From: Gordonia rhizosphera NBRC 16068
GTDB taxonomy: Bacteria > Actinomycetota > Actinomycetes > Mycobacteriales > Mycobacteriaceae
Reading direction: 5' to 3'
NCBI RefSeq assembly: GCF_000298195.1
Contig: NZ_BAHC01000069.1
Location: 1 to 64,000 of the forward strand
DNA: 64,000 nt
How positions within the stretch are numbered: the stretch's first letter is position 1; every line of letters begins with the position of its first letter. A model generated the notes under the pieces. The model was not told the origin of the DNA. It worked only from the letters and a program-made list of their open reading frames with translations, and did not search any database. Positions 33,458 through 42,324 of this stretch are shown piece after piece. Position numbers and translations under genes: made by a program.

Positions 33458-34318
33458 ATGGGTCGCGTAGAAGGCAAGGTCGCGCTCGTCACCGGCGCCG
33501 CACGAGGCCAGGGCCGCAGCCACGCGGTTCGTCTGGCCGAGGAGGGCGCCGACATCATCGCGGTCGACATCTGCAAGGACCTCGACGCCATCGGCTACCC
33601 GATGGCCACGCCGGAGGACCTCGAGGAGACCGCCAATCTGGTCGAGAAAGCCGACCGCCGGGTTGTCGCCGTGCAGGCCGATGTCCGGGAGGCCGCACAG
33701 TTACGCGCCGCCGTCGAACAGGGCATCAGCGAGCTCGGCAAACTCGACATCGTCGTCGCCCAGGCCGGCGTCGCGGGTATGAAGGGCGAGCCGGCCGTGC
33801 AGGCCTGGTGCGATGTCATCGACACCAATCTGATCGGCACCATGAACACCGTCCAGGTCGCCCTGCCGCACCTCGCCGAAGGTGCCGCGATCGTCGCGAC
33901 CGGCTCCACGGCGGCATTGATGGATGTCAGCAAGGTCGACGTCCCCGGCAAGGACCTCGGCGGCGTCGCCTACGTCTTCTCCAAACGAGCCCTGTCCCAG
34001 TACATTCACACGCTGGCATGCCATCTCGCTCCGCGCGGCATCCGCGCCAATGCCATCCACCCGACCAATTGCAACACCGACATGCTGCAAAGCGAACCGA
34101 TGTACCGGTCCTTCCGCCCCGACCTGGAGCATCCCACCAAGGAGGACGCCACGCCCGCGTTCTATGTCATGCAGGCAATGCCCACCCCCTGGGTCGAGCC
34201 CGGCGACATCAGCAACGCCGTGCTGTTCCTGGCCTCGGACGAGGCGCGCTACGTCACCGGCATGCAGATGCGGGTGGACGCCGGTGGATACCTCAAGTGG
34301 TACGACTGGCACATCTGA
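33458..34318 (+). CDS. Mycofactocin-coupled SDR (first)
   Basis: 286 residues. The GAARGQGRSHAVRLA cofactor loop and long insert after helix 1 are diagnostic of the mycofactocin-associated SDR subfamily, which keeps NAD bound and passes electrons to mycofactocin. The catalytic Ser and Y-x-x-x-K region reads GSTAALMD and YVFSKRAL. Members oxidise carveol and other alicyclic alcohols, which fits a terpenoid-like substrate, although other alcohols are possible. The mycofactocin genes are not in this window. Confidence 0.9.
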   Translation: MGRVEGKVALVTGAARGQGRSHAVRLAEEGADIIAVDICKDLDAIGYPMATPEDLEETANLVEKADRRVVAVQADVREAAQLRAAVEQGISELGKLDIVVAQAGVAGMKGEPAVQAWCDVIDTNLIGTMNTVQVALPHLAEGAAIVATGSTAALMDVSKVDVPGKDLGGVAYVFSKRALSQYIHTLACHLAPRGIRANAIHPTNCNTDMLQSEPMYRSFRPDLEHPTKEDATPAFYVMQAMPTPWVEPGDISNAVLFLASDEARYVTGMQMRVDAGGYLKWYDWHI

Positions 34319-34376
34319 TCCTCATACCAGACCGATTGACACACAACATTTTTCCGTACCAACCAGGAGGACAGCC

Positions 34377-34571
34377 GTGAAGGTGAAGGTGGACGGCGAC
34401 CGATGCCAGGGCCACACCATCTGCGCGATGGTCGCGCCGGAGTCGTTCGAGCTCGACGAGATCGACGGCCATTCCACGCCGACGACGGAGGACGTCCCGG
34501 CCGATCTCGAGAAGCAGGTCCGTGAGGCCGTACGCTCCTGCCCCGAGCAAGCCATCTCCATCATCGAGTGA
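34377..34571 (+). CDS. [3Fe-4S]-type ferredoxin partner of a P450
   Basis: 64 residues beginning VKVKVDGDRCQGHTICAMVA, with cluster ligands Cys10, Cys16 and Cys55 in CPEQAI, and His13 where a fourth Cys would be (C-x-x-H). This pattern is typical of the short ferredoxins next to actinobacterial P450s. GTG 34377 follows CCAGGAGGAC. It sits directly before the P450 at 34617. Confidence 0.9.
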   Translation: MKVKVDGDRCQGHTICAMVAPESFELDEIDGHSTPTTEDVPADLEKQVREAVRSCPEQAISIIE

Positions 34572-34616
34572 CCTGGCGCCCGATCCGACGACGACCCCTG
34601 CACGAAGGAACACCCG

Positions 34617-35975
34617 GTGACCACTGACAGCGCAGACGACCAACGCAAGAGACATCGTTATCAGTTCGAACGGCACTCCCCCGACTACCGAGAGAGCTTC
34701 CTCGACATCACCCACGAGATGCAGGAGAAGTGCCCGGTCGCTTGGAGCGACACCTACGGCGGCCATTGGGTGGCGGCGAGCAGTTCGGCCGTGTTCGAAC
34801 TCGCGCGGTGCCCGTACATCTCGAACGACCACGATGTGAAGAACCAGAGACGCGGCTACAAGGGCATCACCATCCCGACGGCCGAGCGCGCTTCGGGAGT
34901 CCGAGGTGGCATCCTGGAGATGGACGGGCCGGAACACAAATACTACCGATCCATCCTGAACCCGTATCTGTCGCCGGCCGCGGTGACACGGTGGGTGCCG
35001 TTGATCGACAAGGTCATCCATGCGTGTATCGACGAGAAGATCGAGTCCGGACACATCGACTTCGTCGACGAGTTGGCGAACGTCGTTCCCGCAGTTCTCA
35101 CACTGGCGATGTTGGGCATTCCGGTCGAGAAATGGACCATCTACAACGAGCCGGTCCATGCCGCCGTCTACACCCCGCCAGACTCGCCCGACGCACCCCG
35201 CGTGGCCGAACTCCACAAGCAGCTCGGCATCGACCTGATCACCAACCTTTTCGAGATCCGAGAGAACCCGCGACCCGGGATCATCAACGCGGTGGCCAAC
35301 GCACACTTCGAGGGTGACGCTCCCGACGACATGGAACTGCTGGGCATCCTCAGTCTCGTCATCGGCGGCGGCTTCGACACCACCACCGCACTCACCGCGC
35401 ATGCCCTGGAATGGTTGTCCGAGCATCCCGAGGAACGACAGCGACTCAGTGACGACCGGGACACCCTGCTCGACGCGGCGACCGAGGAGTTCCTGCGCTA
35501 CTTCACCCCAGCCCCGGGGGACGGACGCACCGTCTCGAAGGACTTCGAGTCCTCCGACGGCACCGACTTCCGTGAGGGCGAGCGTCTCTGGCTGTCCTGG
35601 GCCATGGCCAATCGGGATCCGGAACTCTTCGACGACCCCGACGCGCTCCATCTCGACCGAACCGGCAACCGCCACTTCAGCTTCGGACTCGGCGTTCATC
35701 GCTGTATCGGGTCGAATGTCGCGCGGACGGTGTTCAAGCGCATGGTCACCGCGGTGATGGATCGGATGCCCGACTATCGCTGCGACCCCGAGACGACCGT
35801 GCACTACGACTCGATAGGCGTGATCCAGGGGATGCGGCACCTGCCGGCCACCTTCACCCCGGGCCCGCGGACCCACGCGAGTCTCGCCGACACCCTCGTC
35901 GAGGTGCAGCGGATGGTCGAGGAGCAGAATCTGGCGGAGCCGTTGGCGGTGACCCGAGCGAAGCAGAAGGGCTGA
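34617..35975 (+). CDS. Cytochrome P450 with adjacent ferredoxin
   Basis: 452-residue P450: I-helix GGGFDTTTA, E-x-x-R in TEEFLRYF, haem loop FGLGVHRCIGSNVAR. It starts at GTG 34617 after the ferredoxin stop, with GAAGGA before it. It would oxidise the substrate or an alkyl side chain together with the ferredoxin. Subfamily is not assigned. Confidence 0.94.
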   Translation: MTTDSADDQRKRHRYQFERHSPDYRESFLDITHEMQEKCPVAWSDTYGGHWVAASSSAVFELARCPYISNDHDVKNQRRGYKGITIPTAERASGVRGGILEMDGPEHKYYRSILNPYLSPAAVTRWVPLIDKVIHACIDEKIESGHIDFVDELANVVPAVLTLAMLGIPVEKWTIYNEPVHAAVYTPPDSPDAPRVAELHKQLGIDLITNLFEIRENPRPGIINAVANAHFEGDAPDDMELLGILSLVIGGGFDTTTALTAHALEWLSEHPEERQRLSDDRDTLLDAATEEFLRYFTPAPGDGRTVSKDFESSDGTDFREGERLWLSWAMANRDPELFDDPDALHLDRTGNRHFSFGLGVHRCIGSNVARTVFKRMVTAVMDRMPDYRCDPETTVHYDSIGVIQGMRHLPATFTPGPRTHASLADTLVEVQRMVEEQNLAEPLAVTRAKQKG

Positions 35976-35979
35976 CGCC

Positions 35980-37641
35980 GTGCCCGATGGGCCACAACGA
36001 CCGCTACCCCAACTGACCGCGGCCAACGAGTTCTACTGGACATCCGGCGCCGACGGAGTGCTCCGCATCCAGGAGTGCACGAGCTGCGACTCACTCCTGC
36101 ATCCACCGCAGCCCGTGTGCCGCTACTGTCACGGCACCGAACTCGGACATCGCGTGGTGTCCGGGCGCGGTACCCTGGCCGGCTTCACCGTCAACCACCG
36201 CTTCGCCCTGCCCGGACTGAACCCGCCGTATGTGGTGGCCCAGGTGGCACTGGTCGAGGATCCGCGAATCCGACTGACCACCAACATCATCGACTGCGAT
36301 CCGGAGGACCTGTACCTGGGTATGTCGGTGGAGGTGGACTTCGAACAACTCTCCGACGTGTGGCTCCCGGTATTCCGTCCGGCCGCCGAGCAGCCGGCCG
36401 AACCCGCTCGGTTGCCCGACGACGAGATCCCGCCGACGGAGTTCGCCCGCCATGTGCGCCCGATGGTGACGTCGGAGAAGTTCGAGGAGAAGGTCGCGCT
36501 CACCGGGGTCGGGATGTCGCGTATCGGGCGGCGGCTGATGGCTCCCCCGCTGAGCCTCACCATCGAGGCCTGCCAGGATGCGGTCGCCGATGCGGGCCTG
36601 ACGATGGCCGACATCGACGGCATCGCCACCTATCCCGGCGGGGGCAACGTCGGCGGCTTCGGCGAGGGCGGGGTCACCCCGGTCGAGGCCGCCCTCGGCA
36701 TCCGTCCGACCTGGCACAACGGCGGCATCGAGACCTTCGGACCCGGCGGTTCGGTCATCGCGGCGATGACCGCGGTCGCGAGTGGCCTCGCGCGCCACGT
36801 GCTCTGCTACCGCACCGTGTGGGAGGCGACCTACAACGAGCTCGTGAAGTCGGGCCGGATCACGCCGCCGTCGGGTCGTACCGCGAGCTGGATGGTGCCG
36901 TTCGGTGCCACGTCGGCCGCCCATACGCTCGCGCAGAATGCCCAACGACACTTCCATCGCTATGGCACGACCCGCGAGACACTCGGCTGGATCGCCCTGA
37001 ACCAGCGGGCGAATGCCGCGTTGAATCCCAGTGCCGTGTACCGCGACCCGATGACCATGGACGACTATCTCTCGGCGCGTCCCATCACCACGCCGCTGGG
37101 CCTCTACGACTGCGATGTCCCCTGCGACGGCGCGGTCGCGGTGATCGTCTCCGCGGTCGACACCGTTGGGGATCTCGCCCATCCGCCCGTCCTCGTCGAG
37201 GCGGTCGGAACACAGATCATCGAGCGAATGGACTGGGATCAGAGCACATTGACCCATGAGCCGCAGGTTCTCGGGCAGGCGGCGCATCTGTGGTCACGTA
37301 CCTCGTTGACTCCGGATGATGTCGACGTCGCGGAGTTGTACGACGGGTTCACGGTCAACTGTCTGTCGTGGATCGAGGCGCTCGGATTCTGCGGGATCGG
37401 CGAGGCGAAGGACTTTCTCGACGGCGGCAAGAACATCGCGCTCGAGGGACAGATCCCGATCAACACCCACGGCGGCCAACTCTCGCACGGGCGTACCCAC
37501 GGGATGGGTCTCCTCCATGAGGCGATCATCCAGTTGCGCGGTGACGGCGGGGACCGGCAGGTCGCCGATGCCCGAGTCGGTGTGGTCAGCAGCGGTGGAC
37601 TCACCCCCAGCGGTGTCCTGCTACTCCGGAGCGGCGCATGA
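35980..37641 (+). CDS. Fused DUF35 OB-fold + thiolase-like (putative retro-aldolase)
   Basis: 553 residues joining two usually separate subunits. Residues 1 to about 140 are a DUF35 module with zinc ribbon (C-x2-C in ECTSCDSLL and CRYCHGTEL) and OB fold (GRGTLAGFTVNHRF). Residues about 165 to 553 are thiolase-like. There the normal Cys region is ETFGPGGSVIAA (no Cys), the HD-F loop is ELYDGFTVNCLSW and the GHP loop is QLSHGRTHGMG. Ltp2-type steroid aldolases show LYD-type changes at the same place. The fusion fixes a 1:1 pairing. It overlaps the hydrolase gene downstream. Confidence 0.85.
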   Translation: MPDGPQRPLPQLTAANEFYWTSGADGVLRIQECTSCDSLLHPPQPVCRYCHGTELGHRVVSGRGTLAGFTVNHRFALPGLNPPYVVAQVALVEDPRIRLTTNIIDCDPEDLYLGMSVEVDFEQLSDVWLPVFRPAAEQPAEPARLPDDEIPPTEFARHVRPMVTSEKFEEKVALTGVGMSRIGRRLMAPPLSLTIEACQDAVADAGLTMADIDGIATYPGGGNVGGFGEGGVTPVEAALGIRPTWHNGGIETFGPGGSVIAAMTAVASGLARHVLCYRTVWEATYNELVKSGRITPPSGRTASWMVPFGATSAAHTLAQNAQRHFHRYGTTRETLGWIALNQRANAALNPSAVYRDPMTMDDYLSARPITTPLGLYDCDVPCDGAVAVIVSAVDTVGDLAHPPVLVEAVGTQIIERMDWDQSTLTHEPQVLGQAAHLWSRTSLTPDDVDVAELYDGFTVNCLSWIEALGFCGIGEAKDFLDGGKNIALEGQIPINTHGGQLSHGRTHGMGLLHEAIIQLRGDGGDRQVADARVGVVSSGGLTPSGVLLLRSGA

Positions 37642-38546
37642 CCGCGGACCGATGGAGTGACGGTGTCGCCGATGCGGTGATCCCACAAGTCATCGACGTC
37701 GACGGTGTCCCGATGTCGGGCCTGCTGGCCGAGGCCGCGGACCCGCGCTGCGTGATCGTCGCGATCCACGGCGGTGCGACGCGCGCCGGCTACTTCGACT
37801 ACCCGGGTCACCCTGCCAACTCGCTGCTGCGCAGCGCGAGCGCAGCGGGATACACCGTGTTGGCCCTCGACCGACCCGGCTACGGGAGCTCGGCCGATCA
37901 CGCGGAGACGATGCATCGACCGGAGCGCCGGGTGGACCTCGCGTACGGCGCCATCGCCGGCCACCTCAGCGGTCGGCCCACCGGGGCCGGCGTCTTCGTG
38001 TGGTCACACTCGATCGGCTGCGAACTGGCGGTCCGCCTGGCGGCCGACGATCGCGGAGACCGGCTGCTGGGGCTCGAACTCGCGGGCACGGGGCTCCAGC
38101 ATCAGCCGGTCGCCCACGAGATCCTCGGGGAGAGTGAACGAAACGCGGCGCCGGTTGGTGTCCGAAAACTCCTGTGGCAGCCGCCATCGCTGTATCCGTC
38201 GGACGTGATCGGCGGAACCGCGATCGCCTCGTCGACACCGTCGTTCGAGGGTAGGGCCGTGCGGACGTGGCCCGGAGAGGTGTTCCCCGCCCTCGCCCCC
38301 GAGGTCCGAATTCCGGTGCACTTCACGGCCGGTGCCCACGAACGCGTCTGGCGGCAGGATCCGCAGGCCCTGAGCGACATCGCCGCACTCTTCACCGGCG
38401 CTCCGCGCGTCGCGGTCGACGTGATGCCGGGCAGCGGCCACAACCTGAGCCTCGGCCATTCGGCGCGGGCGTACCACTTCCGCATCCTCTCCTTCCTCGA
38501 GCAGTGTCTGGTGGCACGAATCCACCCCGACCTGCCGGCTCTCTGA
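37638..38546 (+). CDS. Alpha/beta hydrolase
   Basis: 302 residues. GAIHGG-type oxyanion strand (VIVAIHGGATRAGYF), nucleophile in WSHSIGCEL and catalytic His in GSGHNLSLGH. The Asp is not clearly placed. Larger than the hydrolase at 25850, it may cleave a C-C, lactone or thioester bond. The ATG overlaps the aldolase stop. Confidence 0.8.
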   Translation: MTADRWSDGVADAVIPQVIDVDGVPMSGLLAEAADPRCVIVAIHGGATRAGYFDYPGHPANSLLRSASAAGYTVLALDRPGYGSSADHAETMHRPERRVDLAYGAIAGHLSGRPTGAGVFVWSHSIGCELAVRLAADDRGDRLLGLELAGTGLQHQPVAHEILGESERNAAPVGVRKLLWQPPSLYPSDVIGGTAIASSTPSFEGRAVRTWPGEVFPALAPEVRIPVHFTAGAHERVWRQDPQALSDIAALFTGAPRVAVDVMPGSGHNLSLGHSARAYHFRILSFLEQCLVARIHPDLPAL

Positions 38547-38571
38547 TTGTCTCGACACGCAAGGAGCACCC

Positions 38572-39390
38572 ATGCACACCGGCTTCATAGGACTGGGAAG
38601 CCAGGGCGGCCCCATGGCCCACCGGATCATCGAATCCGGCCGCGACGTCGCATTGTGGGCGCGACGCGAGGCATCGTTGCTTCCGTTTGCCGAGACCGCC
38701 GCCAAGGTCGTCGGCAGTCCCGCCGAGATGGGCGCCACCTGTGACATCGTGTGCGTCTGCGTCGTCTCCGACGACGACGTCCTCGAGGTCACGACCGGGC
38801 CCGGCGGCGTCTTGTCCGGGATGGATGCGGGCGGAATCATCGTGGTGCACAGCACCGTTCATCCCGACACCTGCCGACGCCTGGCCGACGCGGCACGCAA
38901 GGTAGGGGTCGCCGTCGTCGACGCACCCGTCAGCGGCGGCGGTCGCGCGGCGCAGGCGGGATCGCTCCTGGTCATGGTGGGCGGCGACGACGACGCGGTG
39001 GCGCGATGCATGCCGGTGTTCTCCACCTATGGCGACCCGGTGGTCCATCTCGGCGAATTGGGCACGGGCCAGACCACGAAACTACTCAACAACCTGCTCT
39101 TCACCGCCAACCTAGCGACGGCCGTCGACACACTGGAACTCGGCTCGTCGCTCGGCGTCGACACCGGCCGACTCGCGGAGGTGATCACCCACGGCACGGC
39201 CGACAGCTTCGCACTCGGTCGGATCGCGTCCGCCGGCGGGACCCTGGACCGGATCGCCGCGCACGCCGGAGACCTGCTCCGCAAGGATGTCGGCCTCGTC
39301 GAGGACATCGCGGGCACCGACCGCACATCCGGCGACGTCGTCCTCGACGCCGCGCACGCCACTCTCCGCCGGATGGATACGCGGCCATGA
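38572..39390 (+). CDS. 3-Hydroxyisobutyrate dehydrogenase-type NAD(P)-binding protein (first)
   Basis: 272-residue beta-hydroxyacid dehydrogenase: FIGLGSQGGPMAHRI dinucleotide motif, substrate motif DAPVSGGGRAA and catalytic Lys in GQTTKLLNN. AAGGAGCACCC precedes the ATG. The reaction is oxidation of a beta-hydroxy acid or its reverse. It overlaps its paralogue downstream. Confidence 0.87.
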   Translation: MHTGFIGLGSQGGPMAHRIIESGRDVALWARREASLLPFAETAAKVVGSPAEMGATCDIVCVCVVSDDDVLEVTTGPGGVLSGMDAGGIIVVHSTVHPDTCRRLADAARKVGVAVVDAPVSGGGRAAQAGSLLVMVGGDDDAVARCMPVFSTYGDPVVHLGELGTGQTTKLLNNLLFTANLATAVDTLELGSSLGVDTGRLAEVITHGTADSFALGRIASAGGTLDRIAAHAGDLLRKDVGLVEDIAGTDRTSGDVVLDAAHATLRRMDTRP

Positions 39391-40187
39391 GCGAGGTCGC
39401 TGTGATCGGGGTCGGTCGCATGGGGATGCCGATGGTGTCACGGCTGGTCGCCGCCGGTCACGCCGTGTCGGCCCTGGGTCGCACACCCGAAGTGCGCAAA
39501 GCACTCTCGGCATCGGGCGCGCGGGCCTGCGCCAAGCTCGCCGACGTGACCACGACCGGCACCGAGATCGTCGTCGTCGCCGTGCTCACCGACGAGCAGG
39601 TTCGCGAGGTGTGCCTGGCGGGTCCGCTGATGGAGCAGTTGCCCTCGGGTGCCACCATCGTCATCCACACCACGGGGAGTCCGCGCACCGCCCTGGAGAT
39701 CGCGGAAGAGGCTGCGCGACGGGATCTCGCGGTGGTCGACGCCGCCGTCAGCGGCGGACCGCACGACATCGCGGCGGGCCATCTCACCGTGTTCGCCGGC
39801 GGCGACGAGAGCGTGGTCGACTCGCTGCGCCCGATACTCGGCGCGTACGCCGAACCCATCCTCTACGTCGGCGCCACGGGTTCCGGCCAGGTGGTGAAGC
39901 TGGTCAACAACGCGATGTTCGCCGCTCAAATCGGCCTGGCACGCGCCGGAGTCGAGCTCGCCGCCCGGCTCGGTGTCGACGAGCGACTCTTGCTGTCGGC
40001 GCTGCCGAACGGCAGTTCGAACAGCCGTGCTCTGGAGAGCATCTCGAGGTACGGATCGGTCGACGGGTTCACCGAGCGCGTGCGGGAGTTCGTCGGCAAG
40101 GACGTCGATGTCGTACGCAAGGTCACCGCCGAACTCGGCACCGACCTCGGCCTCCTCGATGATCTGATCAGCCAGATCGGCATCTGA
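39387..40187 (+). CDS. 3-Hydroxyisobutyrate dehydrogenase-type NAD(P)-binding protein (second)
   Basis: 266 residues, a distant paralogue of its upstream neighbour: VIGVGRMGMPMVSRL, DAAVSGGPHD and GQVVKLVNN with the catalytic Lys. Being adjacent and divergent in sequence, the two may form a heterodimer or act on two isomers. ATG 39387 overlaps the preceding stop. Last gene of the operon from 31881; a 21-bp repeat array follows. Confidence 0.86.
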   Translation: MSEVAVIGVGRMGMPMVSRLVAAGHAVSALGRTPEVRKALSASGARACAKLADVTTTGTEIVVVAVLTDEQVREVCLAGPLMEQLPSGATIVIHTTGSPRTALEIAEEAARRDLAVVDAAVSGGPHDIAAGHLTVFAGGDESVVDSLRPILGAYAEPILYVGATGSGQVVKLVNNAMFAAQIGLARAGVELAARLGVDERLLLSALPNGSSNSRALESISRYGSVDGFTERVREFVGKDVDVVRKVTAELGTDLGLLDDLISQIGI

Positions 40188-40209
40188 CCGACCCTCTGAC
40201 CCGACCCCC

Positions 40210-40334
40210 GTCCACCGTGCACCCCAGAACGTCGACCGTGCACGAAAATTCGTCGACCGTGCACGCCAGAACGTCGACCGTGCGCATCGGTCAACTTCTG
40301 GTGCACGGTCGACGAAATCTGGTGCACGGTCGAC
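40210..40334. repeat. 21-bp repeat array: four direct and two inverted copies of GTCGACCGTGCAC
   Basis: Core copies on the plus strand start at 40210, 40231, 40252 and 40273 (exact period 21, first and last with one mismatch). Two inverted copies (GTGCACGGTCGAC) start at 40301 and 40322, again 21 apart. The fourth direct and first inverted copies can form a 13-bp hairpin with one mismatch and a 15-base loop. The array fills the gap between convergent operons ending at 40187 and 40346, so it may end transcription. Confidence 0.85.
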
Positions 40335-40345
40335 GAATTACTCGC

Positions 40346-41185
40346 CTATTTCAATAGACTGCCACCGTCGACTGGCAACGCGACGCCGGTGATGTAGCGC
40401 GACTCGTCGGAGGCCAGGAACAACACCGCATTGCTGACGTCCTCTGGTTCCACCCATCCGATCGGCAGCACGTGCATCATCTCGGCGACGACCTTCATGT
40501 CATCGGGTCCCGGGTTCTCCAGGTCGGGCCGGAACACCTTGATCGTGCCCTCGTTCATGAACAGCGGCGTGTTCACGTTGGTGGGCAGCACCGAGTTGAC
40601 CCGGATCGAATGCTGTCCGAGTTCGACGGCGAAGCTCTTCATCAACCCGATCACACCGTGCTTGGCCGCGACGTAGTGGCCGATGTTCGGGTACGCCTTG
40701 GCACCGCCGACCGAGCTCGTCAAGATGATGGAGCCACCCGACCCGCCTGAGAGCATATACGGCACACCGGCCTTCACCGTCTTCCAGACGCCGGACAGAT
40801 TCACATCCATCATGTCCTGCCAGTCGGCCTCACTGGTCTTGTCCAGTGTCTCGCCACCGTTCCCGATGCCGGCGTTCGCCACGATGACATCGAGGCGACC
40901 CAACTGCTCGACACCGTTTCGGACGGCCGCGGAGAGCGCATCGAAATCCCGGACATCCACCTCGGCCGCGACGATCCGACGATTAGTTGCCTTCACGAGG
41001 TCGACGGTCTCCGCGAGGTCCGCGGAGGTCGCCGGGGCCACCGCCGTCTCACCGGTGACCGGCCCGCAGACATCAACGGCGATGATGTCGGCTCCCTCTT
41101 CGGCCATACGCACCGCGTGACTGCGTCCTTGACCCCGCGCGGCCCCACTGATGAAGGCAACCTTTCCCTCCAAACGACCCGTCAT
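40346..41185 (-). CDS. Mycofactocin-coupled SDR (second)
   Basis: 279 residues with the same GAARGQGRSHAVRMA loop and subfamily insert as the enzyme at 33458; catalytic Ser in LTSSVGGAK and Y-x-x-x-K in HYVAAKHGV. It probably oxidises an alcohol with mycofactocin as electron acceptor. It ends an operon with a reductase-like protein, an aldehyde dehydrogenase and a ligase relic. Confidence 0.9.
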   Translation of the reverse strand: MTGRLEGKVAFISGAARGQGRSHAVRMAEEGADIIAVDVCGPVTGETAVAPATSADLAETVDLVKATNRRIVAAEVDVRDFDALSAAVRNGVEQLGRLDVIVANAGIGNGGETLDKTSEADWQDMMDVNLSGVWKTVKAGVPYMLSGGSGGSIILTSSVGGAKAYPNIGHYVAAKHGVIGLMKSFAVELGQHSIRVNSVLPTNVNTPLFMNEGTIKVFRPDLENPGPDDMKVVAEMMHVLPIGWVEPEDVSNAVLFLASDESRYITGVALPVDGGSLLK

Positions 41186-41235
41186 GTCTCTCTCATCCTT
41201 CCGTCAACGACCGGACTTCGGTCTTCCTCAAGGTG

Positions 41236-42303
41236 TTACGCCGGCACCGATGCGACGCCGCGCGGCAGAATCAGCTGTAGATCGTTGTACGTGACGATGC
41301 CCGGCGGCGCCGCCACCACCGCCGGGATCGCGTTGATCGTCGGCATCGCCGTCATGATGTGCCCGATGACCATGAACTCTTCCATGGTTGTCGCCTCGAA
41401 ATCCGGTGGCGGCAGAAAACCGACCTTCATCGTGACCGTGGGCCGGCCGGCGACCTCGATGACCCAGCCGTCCTGATCGATCTGCCAATCAGGTTGCAGC
41501 GTCTGACCTTTACGCCAGCGCACGTTGATCTCGACGATGGTCTTCCCACCCGCGATGCCCTTCCAGGAGGCATGCACGCCGGCCACACAGCCCGCGGGTA
41601 TCGTCCACGAGCCGAGGTCGAGATCCTCGGTCGTCTGCGCATACTCGGCATCGCAACGCACGTCGTCGAGTTCGACCCCGAGAGCATCCGCGACCATCCG
41701 GACGGCCTCACCGAACACACCAGTACCCTGTGCCGTCATTGCCGGCAGGTCAGGAGAATCGATCGGCTGTCCGAAGCCGACCGGCTTCTCGGTCTCAGGT
41801 GAGTCGTAGAACGTGGTGTCCGCAGCCTCGTTCACGGTGATCCGGTCGACGCGGTCGCAGATCCCGGCCGCGACGATCGCCAATTGGTTGACGTACCCCG
41901 GGCTGATCCCCGAGCCGAACATGCTCGATCCGCCGCGGAGACAGGCATCTTCGATACGGTCGCGCCCGTCACCCAGATTGTGCCCGGTGATGAACGACGC
42001 CGTTGCGACGACGTTGATGCCCGCCTCGAGGATCCGCACGAGTTCGTCGACATCGATCCACATGGGGTTGTAGACGACGACATCGGGTTTAAGCGCCAGC
42101 AGGTCCGCCACACTGTCGGTAGCGGTCACACCCAACGGGCCCACACCGGCGAGCTCGCCGACGTCGCGTCCCACCTTCTCCGCCGACCAGGCATAGCATC
42201 CGACGAGCTCATAGTTGGGATTCGCGGCGACGGCCGCAACGGAGCTGCGACCCACATTGCCGGTTGTCCACTGCACCACGCGGTAGACATGATTGTCGGG
42301 CAT
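41236..42303 (-). CDS. Dihydrodipicolinate reductase-like NAD(P)-binding protein
   Basis: 355 residues. N-terminal Rossmann motif VVQWTTGNVGRSSVAAV and the segment PDVVVYNPMWIDVDELV. The family is common in actinobacterial catabolic clusters and is annotated as dihydrodipicolinate reductase N-terminal domain, but it is not the lysine enzyme. The reaction is unknown; an oxidoreductase is the likely role. Starts at ATG 42303. Confidence 0.75.
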   Translation of the reverse strand: MPDNHVYRVVQWTTGNVGRSSVAAVAANPNYELVGCYAWSAEKVGRDVGELAGVGPLGVTATDSVADLLALKPDVVVYNPMWIDVDELVRILEAGINVVATASFITGHNLGDGRDRIEDACLRGGSSMFGSGISPGYVNQLAIVAAGICDRVDRITVNEAADTTFYDSPETEKPVGFGQPIDSPDLPAMTAQGTGVFGEAVRMVADALGVELDDVRCDAEYAQTTEDLDLGSWTIPAGCVAGVHASWKGIAGGKTIVEINVRWRKGQTLQPDWQIDQDGWVIEVAGRPTVTMKVGFLPPPDFEATTMEEFMVIGHIMTAMPTINAIPAVVAAPPGIVTYNDLQLILPRGVASVPA

Positions 42304-42324
42304 GCGATCAGAGTCCTCGAACTG

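Noticed and set aside
40210..40334. CRISPR array
   Set aside because: Units are 13 bp with 8-bp spacers, include inverted copies, and no cas genes are nearby.
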